Shown: positions 46,645-59,300 of the stretch, piece after piece
Layout of the letters: every line of letters starts with the position of its first letter
How positions within the stretch are numbered: the stretch's first letter is position 1
Translations under genes and position numbers: made by a program
The notes under the pieces: model-generated
Database searches by the model: none
What the model saw: the letters and a program-made list of their open reading frames with translations, nothing else
What the model was told of the DNA's origin: nothing
Origin: Linyphia triangularis
Lineage: Eukaryota; Arthropoda; Arachnida; Araneae; Linyphiidae
Assembly (NCBI GenBank): GCA_963978545.1
Contig: OZ021733.1
Location: 72,075,589-72,139,588 of the forward strand
Length of the DNA: 64,000 nucleotides
Reading direction: 5' to 3'

Positions 46645-47346
46645 ATGCGTCCACTTCTCTTGGATAAAATGTACAAGAAGATGAGCAAATGCAGCAGCTC
46701 GCGCAATGTTGTCGGGCCTCACCGTATCCCTATCCCTCTGGAGCCTTTAAAAGATGGTCCCTCGATGGATCCCAAGGAGAGGATCTTCTTAGAAGCTGCC
46801 GAACGTGGAGACAAAGCCACCATGGTCCGTTGTTTGCAGCCGCCAGATTCTGTCAACGTCAACTGCACCAACATTCTCGGGCGAAGTGCCATCCAGATCG
46901 CGGCAGATAACGAGAACGTCGAGATTGTTGAGCTTTTGCTTCAGCAAGAGAGCGTGAAGATTGGCGATGCGCTTCTCTCTGCCATCAGCGAAGGGGTATA
47001 CAAGATAGTCGAGATGCTTATCAACCACCCCAGTATCACGAGCGAGATGCTGGCGGCTGGGTGGGCCAAATCTTGCGGCGAAGAAAGCTCGGATTACTCT
47101 CCAGATATATCGCCAGTCATCCTAGCAGCACATTGTAATCAGTTCGAGATTCTGCAGCTGCTACTGAGTCACGGGGCTATCATTGACAGGCCACATGCCC
47201 TCTCATGCAGTTGCCCCCGCTGTTTAGAGGGCATTCATGCCGACAGTCTGCGATACTCGCTACGAAGGATACACACTTACAGAGCATTGGCCAGTCCAGC
47301 ATGGATCTCCCTCACAAGTGAGGATCCAGTCCTCACAGCTTTTAAG
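46645..47346 (+). CDS. TRPC exon 1 in window: N-terminus and ankyrin repeats
   Basis: An acceptor ATTCCAG ends at 46630, and the frame is open from there, so the true start could be upstream. The ATG at 46645 is the first in the exon and a second follows at 46672 (MYKKMSKCSSS). GPHRIPIPLEPL matches the conserved arthropod TRPC start. Ankyrin-type repeats follow: FLEAAERGDKATMVRCLQ, GRSAIQIAADNENVEIVELL, DALLSAISEGVYKIVEMLI and PVILAAHCNQFEILQLLLSHGA. The exon ends RRIHTYRALASPAW then LTSEDPVLTAFK and a GTAATT donor, phase 0. The last about 100 bp are duplicated twice downstream in the intron. Confidence 0.92.
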
Positions 47347-50300
47347 GTAATTACATTTATATATTTATATTCTTAAGTGTATTTTGTTTAGCCATAAACA
47401 TGCGAAACTCGCTTCGTAGGATACATACTTTCAGAGCTTTGGCCAGTAAAGCATGGATCTCACTCACAAGTGAGGATCCAGTTCTCATAGCTTTTAAAGT
47501 CATGACAATTATACAGGGGCTTATCAAAATAAAGGAAACATCCTAGATCCCAACCTTTTTAGTTGTGCGGACCACCTATATTATAAAAAAAGACTTTGAG
47601 GCCCACTAGCTAATAGAATACTATATTTACGTGTGCGTACATGCTTCAGTAAATACTAAAACATACTGTATAAGAAGAATGAAACTATATATATAATTTT
47701 TTTATAAAGAGAGGAACTTTATTGCACTCACTTTGCTTTGCTTGCACAACTATTAAAAAACAAGAGGTCAAAGTTAAAAAAAAAAAAAAAAAATCAATAG
47801 GATTTTTGATATTGTTTATCCCCCATGAAAGAGTCAATATCTGGATAAAACTTATCCATGCTGTTTAATTCACGCATTATTCACTCGTTGCACTATCGAA
47901 GAATGCAATCGCGAATAATTCGATTGTTGCTAATAATTGAGTGACTCGATTATTCTCGTCTTTAACCCTCAAGCTCTTATAATATTTATCTTGGCTTATA
48001 TTCTATACCAGCGTCTACAGCCCGGGCCGCGGCCCATGGGTTAGGAACCGCTGCCCTAGATTTATAAAAAAATCCTTTTTATAATATGGCGTAATACTGC
48101 ATTTGGCATATAATACAGCTTGTATTCGCCTGGGAATCGAATCATATAAGTGCTGAACAGTGCTTAGAGGAATATTTGTACCGTTATTCATTTCTTTTTA
48201 GACATTACAATCCGCTTCAAAACCCGTCGGTCTCTTTCACCCACTATTTTGCTTTGCCGAGCTTGTCATGCAGCACTGTGTACGCTATCATGACTTTAGA
48301 CCTTTAGAAACGCCTAAAAATTGGGAAGTTTCAGTCACAGTTTCTCCAGCTAGTCGGGCTCCTACAATTTGGTCTCTTTGAAAGTCTGTGAGGTCTGACA
48401 TTTTACGCTTTTGAAAAAAATCTGAGACGTATACAACTTCACTAAAGCTACCTCATACACTCCATGATATATACTTTTTACATTAAGAAAAACATCGTAA
48501 CTAGGATAATATGTTAATGCCTACGAAGCGCGTACTTAAATGTCCCTTTTGGTTTTTGTTTGGTTTAGTGTTTCCATTATTTTGATGACCGCTGGTATAT
48601 TTGTATTCTTATGTGTATTTAGTTTAGCCATAAACATGCTTTTCGAAGGATACACACATTGGCCATTCCAGCATGGATCGAGCTCACAAGTGAGGATCCA
48701 GTCCTCACTGCTTTTAAGGTCATTGCAATTATATATTTATATTCTTAAGTGTATTTGGTTTAGCCAGAAACCGAATTCATGGCACGCGAGAGTTCACGGG
48801 ATCACATTTCGACCTTTTCAAAAATGAGTAGACCGCGATCATTAGGTCATTACAGTTAGAGCTCTTTCATTTGGAGCGGACTGCAAGAAGTTTCACTAGT
48901 GAAGAATTCATGTGAAGGAGTCCAAATAACTTAGATGTTTCGCCCGCATATTTTAGGTCTGATTTTCACCCAGTCAACGTAATACTTGGATAGCTCTATT
49001 TAAAAGCATTTAGTTATTTTTTGCAGTTTATTTTATAATATACGTATAAAATGAAGTATGGACAAAAGAATGTTACGGTTTCTATTTCTCCTTTATCTTA
49101 GCAAGAAACGAAGAGTACCCACATACGCATATTAATAAACAAATATCTTCATATGATGCTTTTAAGTTTAAGGTTTATTTACAGCAAGCTTAGAGAAGAC
49201 AGTGAAAAGGTCTCCAATTTTTTTAATATCAATTGACACATTTGACATACTTGTTAGAAAAACTGAAACAACACTTTCAGAAGACTCCAACAAACATTAG
49301 CGTTCCTCTGTATGAAAAGGAGACCGAATATTTTTGGATTATATCATTATTATTCATACATAGAATCAATGAAATAAAATAGATAAATGACTAAGAAAAA
49401 AACTTTATATGACTATATGGGTTTTGAAAAACATTTGTTTTAAGGTTAGCTGTTTTAATAGTTTTGACTTTTGATTAAAGTGTTCTCCGATTTTGTGAAT
49501 CCCCCTATTTCCGTTTTTGAAATAGTCTCTGTGCTCTAGTACTTTATTTGCAGTGCCCAATACCACATTTAACCTATATATTCAAAATCAGTTCATGCGG
49601 CATCAGAACCGGTGCTAAATTTTCATAAGTGCGGATGACGTGCGGCATGCGGATCCTCATGGAGACTTCAAAGGCCGTTTTACGCATCGTCTGAAAGTTC
49701 ATTAGTGAAACTTCGTACGGACTCACACCAATACCTGTTATGTGCGAGCCCTTAGTCTCGTTTCACACAGAGTGTGTGTGGGTCCGCGAAGTTTCACTGA
49801 TGTATATCCGATAGGGCGGAGCATAAAAAAGACATTTTCGATTTTATTTTTGCCCTAGTGCAGAAAAGTTGGATTCTAGTAGGTAGGTTATGTGTGCAAA
49901 GTTTCGGAAAAAAACAAAAAATATCTTCCGTTTCCATTTCGTCCGTGATTTTTAGCAGATTTTACCATATAGTAAGTGCATTTCCATTGTTTTCTATGCA
50001 GCTCTTGGCTTTTTTCTGAAATAAAATTAAGGGAAAAAAAACCCGGAACTCTCCACGGGGAGGTGGTTGCATTGTAAGTTCCACACGTGCCCACCCACCC
50101 ACCTAACCGTATGGGCACTAACTTCCTTGCTCTTGCAGTTATTCCGGTTTTACTCAGTACTCGCATTTGGTTTCAAACGATGACATAGCTTTTCTCGACT
50201 CTGTTCGGGTTGTAATCATTGAGCTAAAGTTGGTTGCAAATGAACTGAGCAGTGGTTGTAACTGAACTGTTACTCTTATTTTCTCCACACACAGCCACAG

Positions 50301-53300
50301 AAACATCCGTTACTAAACGTTCAACACTTTGGATGTGGCAAGGACATTTTAGGCTTCGCAGGTGTTGAGCTAGATTCTCCTCTGAAAATAAATTTCTCAA
50401 ATCATCTTTTATTAAGTGAGATGTTATTGGGGGTTCAGTCAATTTACATTTCTACCAATCAATGATGTCTGTATATGATTTTACCTCGAAGCTGAGCGAC
50501 GGAATGTTCTAGTATCGGTTCTCTTTCCTTTTTTCCGTGTTTGCTCGTATAATCCTAGGTAGTCCAAGTTCTCGAATAGGCTGTCTGTCGTCTGCGATCT
50601 TTGACAGGATTATTGCTTCTGGGTGAACGAAATAGCCGTTTCTCTGGTTAATGGGATCGACTACAGTCATTAATTCGTATTTAAGGTAACATGAGACGTT
50701 TATTGTCTTCCACAAATTTCGTGGACCATCCGTTGAATATAGATTTCATTTCATTGTAAACAACATTGGTGCATACACTCTCAATACAAACTGTGCTAGA
50801 GTTTAAAGTTGGTTTAAAGACTCCGAAGAGCTATTATATAAGAGCAAAATGCGATTTGCGCTTGTAAGCCAACGTGCATGAAACAGTTTCCCAGGTTGTC
50901 TTTGTGAAAAACCTGATGAGCAGTTTCCATTTTTGACAGCTTGAGAAATATCTCAAAGGTATCGTTGGTCTGTACTAAGATCCTTTCTGTCAGTTTCCGG
51001 AAATTCTTTCAAAATGACTACAAATCTCACAATTGGGAAGTTTTCACAATGTACCAATGCTTTCCCAACTGGACCAGAAAATGCATTAAGACCACTTGTT
51101 CTACCACCCAAATGCTGCACTAAATGTCGGAGTGGTAACTCATTTGCTTGTAACTGGCAAATAAACCAGTGCAAGGGCTTGCCAATAGCTATGTCAAAAC
51201 GACGAATTAAGCAAGTTTTACAGCTAATATTAACAACTGTTCCATCGCACACTATTGCTACTAATTGATGAATGTCAATATTCTTATTCTTCATGAATTT
51301 AAACATATTTGAGAAATGTTCAAAGCCGATGATGGTTTACAATCAAATTAAATCCATATTGCACGGATGGTCCACGAAATTTGTGGAAGGCAATAAATGT
51401 CTTGTCCTATCTAAAAAATGAATTAAAGACTGTGGTCGATCCCATTATTCAGAGAAACGGCTATTTCGGTTACCCGTAAGCAATAATCCTGTCGACGATA
51501 TGGTTAGGTGGACGAGTGGGCTAGGGTGGAACTCGCAATGCAAACACCTCCCCGTAGTGAGTTTCGTTTTTTTCTTAGTTTTATTTCAGAAAAAAGCAAA
51601 GAGCTGCATAGAAAACAATGAAAATACACATTTTTAACTATATGGTAACAGATTATAATCTGCTAAGAATCACGGACGAAATGGAAAATATTTTTTTGTT
51701 TTTCCCGAAACTTAGCACACATAACCTACCCACTACTACCCACTGAGCTGAAGAACAAAGACTGGTGTCCGCGAACCGACCGCATCACACCCCATTCCGA
51801 AGTGTGTGCATGCAAATAGGCAAAAGAAGGGGACATTTTCTTTGCTTCTTATCACCGTGATTAAAAACCAAAGTTGAATTATTTTTCAATATTTATGAAA
51901 TTTCGTTCAAACTTTTATATTTAGTTCTTTTAATTTAAATGTTTTTTTTTAAATAAGAAACGTAGCATTGTAAATTAAGAGTAGAGTCACTGATATCTTC
52001 CTAAATACCTATTTAAGTAATGTTATTAAGTATATTATGTATAAAAGCGTCTTGAAATAGTGAGGCAATAAAATAAATTTACATTTTTTTTTCTTAATAA
52101 GAGAAAAACATTATTGTATTACTACTGTAGTATGTATGCTGTAAGACATTAAAGACAGGGGGATACCCCTGCTTGTGCAAAATATTTTAAAATCTAAAAC
52201 GGATAGTAATTGCAATTCAATCATGGTGTTTTTATAATTCTTTTAGCTAGAGAAGTTTGAAAATAGTTAATTTGGAATACATGCTTTTGAAAATTGTATG
52301 TATTTAATTCTCACACAATAATTAAATAAAACTAAAACGTCCAGATTATCCTGATTATCTCTACAATGTGTCATATCTGAAATATATACATTTCATGTGG
52401 TCTTATTGAAAAGCAACTATACCAGAGAGAATTGTCTTTAAGTTAGATTATTTTTATGTATTACCTTTAAAGTTAAATGTTCACCATAATGTTTTAAACA
52501 CAATCTAAGATACCGATCTATAATTTGATTCGTCATCTGTGACTCATGAAGGTCTTCAAAACACACTTCGTTTTCAATTCGATGATAAAATTAAATTTTT
52601 TCAGTTAATAGAAATTAATTTAAATTAATAACATTCTTAATTTAAAATTGATATTTATATTAGTTTGGCAGTTTTCCTTCGACATCATGAGCTTGGCTCG
52701 TAAAATCATAGTTTTATACACTTTGTACATTCCTGTGTGGTTGCTCAATTATACATACAAGTGAAATTCAAAATAGTTGAACATAAAAGCTTATCACATG
52801 TAAAGCTTAAGCGCATAGTATTTAGGTGATTGATTTTCGGTTCCAATATTACAGAATATTTTTTTGCGAAATAAATTATTGTTGAAAATATTCGTATCTA
52901 AAAAGCAGAATACGGTTTCCTAATTATATCTAACATTCGATTTATCGAAAATAAGTTGTAAACGAATACATAAAAGAAGCATTCATGTATTTAACCAGTC
53001 ATTAAAAGTATCTGAACAATAAATCGGCTAGAAACAATGAACGATAATTTCATCAAATCACTAAAAAAACAAAAAACTATTCCCTAAAAGTTAGTTTTAA
53101 TATCCAAAATGTACATAAAAAAGACTAAAGCTCGTACTACGTGCTTAAACTTAAAGATATGAAATTGAAGTTCCGATCCATCCTCTAACAATTTTCCCCC
53201 TTCTGTTTCTGCAATTAAATGCTCAACAAGAAATTATCATTCTAAAAAAATTAAAAATAATAATAATGAATTTAGTTGCATAGCTTGAAAAGCGGAAAAC

Positions 53301-56300
53301 CCCAGAATGTTTTACTATAACGTGCTAGACAACTGGGAGAAAGAGCATGTTTTTCCCATTTGACTCTCTGAAATGCTCTTTTCGTATGCTTAAGTGGAAG
53401 CTCGTTTGGTCGCTTGTAAAGTGGCCGGGAGTAGTTACTCCAGTTCAGTATTCTAGCTCAGTGCTAGTACCCAACTTTTCCGTACTAGGGCAAAAATAAA
53501 ATCGAAATTTCTTTCCTAATGTTCAAGTTCTTTGTTGTGATTTCAGCTTTCATGGGAGCTCGAACATCTGGCACACCGAGAGAACGAGTTCAAAGAAATC
53601 TATCTCGTGCTGAGTAATCAGTGCAAGAAATATTCGTGTGATCTCCTTGACCTCTGCCGCAGTACAGAAGAGGTAATTGCCGTGCTTAATAGGAAAAGCG
53701 ACTCCGAAGAAGACACACTAACGCTATCCAGACTCAAGATGGCTCTCAAGTATGAGCAGAAACAGGTATTTCCCTTTTCAAATCCTTTATATTAACTTCG
53801 ATTTTATGCTTGACGATGGCTGGCAAGTACTCGCAGGCCTAATAACCCCCTTGATGTCATTCAATCGGGCTAAAACCTAGATACATTCGACGTTTATGAT
53901 TTTGCATTTTATCAAATTTTGTCTGGTGTCACTGCCACTAAAAGTTCGCTTTTAGGGAATACTAATAAACTAACTTTCCGTCATAAAATCGCTCTGAAAT
54001 AGCATTTAACCGATCGTTGAAGAAACTCTTTCCAGTTGCCAAAACTGTTTTAATAAATAAACAATAAAATTGTTTTATTCCGAATAAATGAAAGATATTT
54101 GGATGTGAGTGTATAAATTCACACTCATTTTTAATGAATAAAATTTGAAAGGTAGTTTGCTGATAGAGATGGTATTTGTATCTAATTTTAAATATCAAGA
54201 ACAAGCCCACGTTGGCAACAGAAACGGCGCTGTGTTAATGCACATCAATTATTTATATTAAAAACTTTGTTTTTACAAGTCATATTACTACAATGCGTTT
54301 ATATCTGAGAGTTTAAGCAGGTTGCCTCTACATGAAGATGGAACATGGCAGCTTTTCATAGATCTCCAAAATTATGTGCTCTCTGTAGAATGAATCTCCA
54401 ATCAATGCATTCTGTAGATAAAAAGCCAGCTAATTGCTCGTCTGGGTTTTTAACGAAAGTTTGAAGTCTCTTTATTTCTTAACTGACACCATGAATTTTT
54501 TGGCATTGTCTGAATATAATTTAACATATTTGCTACGGTGAGAAATAAATCACGAAAGAGTAGACCTTATGTAGGTTAGGCTATTTGCATTAAAAAATAC
54601 ATAAAAATTTCAATTTACATCATATTATTTTTTTCTCATTTCGGAGCCTCGCTCACCGCGATTGCACACGCTTTAGGCCGACCCTGAATTGCAAGATATA
54701 ATGTATACAAAGGTTCACCATCAGCATCATTTGAAATGCGTTATAAAGTTTTCTTCTTTTTTCAGGAGAGGAGTAAGTGATTGATGCAAAGGTTGTGAAA
54801 CGTATCAATTCCATTTATTCCTCTTATATTAAAATCTGTATTGTCAAATATGTATTGAAAAATTGCCCATCAGTTATGCTCCCTAAATTGTTTACCTTCC
54901 GTTTCGTATCTTTAAATTTCTTGATAAGAAGATCCTACTTTGTGAAGTATGTTAATGAACTGTTTAGATGCGATATACCGTGAACGATTGCCTGACCAAT
55001 AGCTTATAGTCAGCAGAGGATTGAAGGCATTGTATTTTACGAGATGTTTAATTGGACTCAACATTTTCCAAAATAATGGTTGGGAGAATATACATTTCTA
55101 TTATTTAGCATTTTAAAGTCTTTTTCTTATGATAGTTCATTGGAATAATAAAATGTGAAATACAGTCAGACTGTTATTGCTTAAAGTTTTGTAATTTTTT
55201 TTCTTATAGTATTTTGATTTCAGTTTAGTATTGATATTTCATATCGATGTAGTGCAAGATTTACTTAAATAGTTAAAGGTAGATATAATAATAAAAAAAA
55301 AAAATCATTCTTGGAAAAATTGCCTTCGAACTTAATTGAAAACTCTTTTACCAAGGCAAACACAGGAGCAATAAACTTTCCTCAGATCACAAAGGGCACA
55401 AAAACAAAACGAATTTATTTTAAATGCAACTTGTATTCTATTAGACAATCACTAAAATAGTTTTCTTTTCTTCGAGCTAATTTTTAAGTAACTTATTTCT
55501 ACTTTTACAAAACTAACAATTTTACTCATCAATAACGAATCTTTGACATTACGTTGAATTAGATCCCTTTAAATTCTTGTTTCCGACTTTTCAACTTTAG
55601 CGACAGCAACTTACGACATCAAACACATGATATTACCAAACCATAACTTTACACCGGGAAATCCAAATGTTTTGAATTTCAGACATCTTTTAGAAAACAG
55701 GAGACTATTATGTTCCGAGGAGAGGGATTTGGATTGAGATAATGATAAGAGTGATATTGGAAATGTTTATGAAAAAAGTAACATAAAACATCGAGTAAGT
55801 TGAAAAGAAAATCAAAGGATATTTTTGGATGATCATCAGAGTTATTGTTGAGGATAAATAAGCAGATGATTCGGTTTTCGAAAGGTGTAGATTTTGTGAT
55901 GGAAATTTGAATAAGAAGATAGTGTTTATGGAGGACAAGAAAGACATATTTTTAAGCCACATTCTGATCTTTAATCTATCCTGCCTTTTTTTTCGTATAT
56001 ACAAAATGAAACAATCTTCTTATTGTTACCTATCCTTCTAAGCATTACTCTTATCCTACACCATAAAATATTTTTTCTAGATGCTGTGAAGAAATTCTTT
56101 CTTTCCCGAAGTTCATTTCCTTGTGTCCCGAAGTACATTTTCTTCTACATATAGCAGCATGGCCCCAGTCTAGCCCTTGCCCCAGTAAAATCAAATAAAC
56201 CAAACCAACCTTCTACATATCCCCAAAAAGTCTCGACCTTTATTAGCAAGGTTACGGCTGCTAGTACTGTCACTATCAAGTGCTTTACACAGTCAAATAC

Positions 56301-59300
56301 GTCTCGTAATTTGAACTTATAGATGACTATTAGATCGAAATCTTTTAGTGCAAATATTTAGTGTGCAGTTAGGCCACGATGAATTTAATGTGCACCAGCC
56401 CCAATTATCATACTCACCGGTCTTCTCTTTGTGTTTCATTCAAGTCCTGTTGCTTTCTGTACATTTCTATTCCTTCCCTATATAAGAGCCATTTTTCAAG
56501 TTCTTTTGATTATGTGTGCATTGCATTCTTTATTTTTCTGATGTGCATTCCCATACTTTTACCCTTCTTGCTTCCAATAATAAACCTTTATTATCGTACT
56601 CACCGGTCCTCTCTTTGTGTTTCATTCGAGTCCTGTTGCTTTCTGTACATTTCTATTCATTCCCAATATAAGAGCCACCACCATTTTTCAAGCTCTCTCG
56701 ATTATGTGTACATTGCATTCTTTACTTTCCTGATGTGCATTCCCATACTTTTACCCTTCTTGCTTCCAATAACAAACCTTTATTATTGTACTCACCGGTA
56801 ATCTCTTTGTGTTTCATTCGAGTCCTGCTACTTTCTGTACATTTCTATTCATTCCCTATGTTACAGGAACCACAATTTTTGAAGTTCTCTTGACTATGTG
56901 TGCATTGCATTTTTTACTTTCCTGATACCTTCCCTTCTTGCATCCAATAACAAACCTTTATTAATAACGCTTCAAATTATCCTATTTTGAGTTAATTCTC
57001 TATTTTATTTTTGTCTTTTTCTAGTGAAACCGCTTAGCCTTAAATTTTTTTATTTCGTCATGTATAATATACCACTGAACTTAAATATATATCTGTCAAG
57101 GTTTCACTTAAATTCTGTTATCACTGAGGATTAAGTTTCATGATATCCTGAAGTAGTGGCTCTCAATTTTTACGTTCCTTCTGAAAATATGTGATTAACG
57201 TCCCATTTATTTAGATAGGTAACCTTACATCAAGAAGTACCCAGATAGCACAGCGGCCAATACCGGAAACGGATTCTGAGAAGATTGGCTAGTCCATACC
57301 GAACTTGAGCATCGTTCCAAAATACATGATTTTTTTTATTAATTAAACATGATATAAAATATATTTTTACTCCTCCGTGATTTCTTGTAACACAATATTT
57401 CAGTTTTAAAATTCTGCATCAACATTTCAAAACTTAAAATATATTTTCGCAACACTGGGCGAGACTGGACAAGATCCGTAGCAACGACCAGTATACAAAC
57501 GGTCCACATCGGGATTGACAGTGTCGAGCCGGCCAGTGCAATTGCGCTACTGGGGTACATCCATTCTAACATTGCCCACAGGAATTTTAGACAGTTTCAA
57601 ACTTATCCCAAAAGCACCATTTCAAAAGCACTTTTACTGTTTTAAATGTGAGCAGGGGTACATAATTTTTTGTCTTAAAAATGTAACATGTAAGAATAGC
57701 TGGAGACCCGTCAATGTCAAATATCATAGATCCTAACTTTTGACGGTTCGTCAACTGTAGGCTTGCTTTGCTCGTTAAAATGTCCATTGCCACCCCACCC
57801 CTTCAAACGTGAAACGTGAATATAATCTTTTCCCCGTCAATGAATGTCCCCTTTTACCCCCTCCAAGAAAGAATTGGTTTTACATCTTTTTCCTTGTTGG
57901 ACAAGAGTACGTCCCCACGAGAAAGGCAAAGCAAAAAAATAATTAAAAAAAAATAAATAAAAATAATAATAATTAAAAAAAAAATACGTTTAAACAATAC
58001 TAGTTTTAAAAATTCTGGTTATAAAAATACAATTTTTACGGTCAAAACTGCAAAAAGATCCATAAGAATAAAAAAACCAATAAAACATCCAAGATAAGAA
58101 TAAAAAAATAAAAAAATAAATCATTGGCAGTCACAAAATTGAACTTTCTCTAAGTATAAAATCCAATCAGAATTAAAAAACAAACAAATAAACAGCCAAA
58201 ATAAGAATAAAAAACAATATCGAATGTTTGTGTATGTCATCTGGTGGGAGTTTTAGGAACTTGTGGCCATTACACGTAGAAAGGAAGAAAACTAATTAAA
58301 ATATTAATATTCCATGTGTGATAAGCAACATTCGATTGCAAAAACTAATTATGTTTAAAATTTCAGAGGACAATATTAATATATTTAATCAAATAATATA
58401 CATAAAAAAAATGAGTGATATTTTTCTGTTTGAAATATTTGAATGTTTCTTTTTTGTTTTCTGAACAGTTAAACCAAATTTGAAACTAAATATTAAACTT
58501 TGGTAACATTTAAATTTTCGGTGCCAAATCCAAAATTTTTACAACGTATCTTCCGTACGTGTGTACCTCAGATTGAGAGCCACTACTGTAAATCGTATAC
58601 CATCTCAAACCTTCCGGTCATGGGACATGACATCCATGACCGGCTTTTTATTCCAAACTAAGTTTTGTTTGATGATTGTAATAGAAAATTTGAGCAAGCA
58701 GTTGCTCTTGTAGTTCGTGGCTCATCCCAACTGCCAGCAGCTTCTGACGTCCATTTGGTACGAAGGATTCCCCGTGTGGCGCCGGCGAAATGGCTTCATG
58801 AAGATTCTACTGTGTTGTGCTCTCATTGCTTGTATTCCGGCCATCTCACTCTTCTATCTGATCTGTCCACGATCTAAAATGGGGAAACTGGTGCGATCCC
58901 CTTTCATGAAGTTTATCTACCACAGGTAAGGGAATCAATGTCGTAAAATATTAAGGCTTCATTTTGTTACATTGTGCCATATGACCAGCAATTAAATCTA
59001 ACTGTGACATACGTAGCAATTACATCGAGTTGAATCTTCGCTTTGTGCAGTCGAGTAAAATGATATATGGCCCATAATAATCTACAAATGATAATATCTC
59101 ATATTCTTGGTTTTTCCGCTATGTGCTATATAGAAATGATTTTGGGCGAACTGCTAAAATAACATAAGAAATAGAGATTTTTAATTCAACCAGTCACTGT
59201 TAAAAATTATTTTGTTCCATATTGCACCAAAAATCGGCTTCCATTTAGCTGCAACCAACATTTGGTGCCTAGTTACACGATTTAATGGTGCTTACGGTCC

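Larger units (their letters stand above)
49836..53507 (-). mobile_element. Fold-back transposon with a CH-x-QSVER-type gene, split in its right arm
   Basis: The outer ends match as inverted repeats: TTTCGATTTTATTTTTGCCC at 49836 and its complement ending at 53507, about 45 bp of pairing including GAAAAGTTGG. The next inner block (49879-50125) is matched in inverted orientation at about 51490-51745. A further inner block (50560-50745) is matched at 51351-51500. About 1.7 kb at 51750-53455 separates the outermost right piece from the rest of the right arm, so something inserted there or the arm was rearranged. A minus-strand gene remnant lies in the middle. No target duplication was found. Confidence 0.7.

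Noticed and set aside
56379..56801. 140-codon hydrophobic frame as a membrane protein gene
   Set aside because: It is fully explained by the in-frame tandem repeat and sits in an intron; kept only as a finding.
57480..57570. Second tRNA-derived SINE
   Set aside because: Only faint likeness to the A box, and the B box does not fit.
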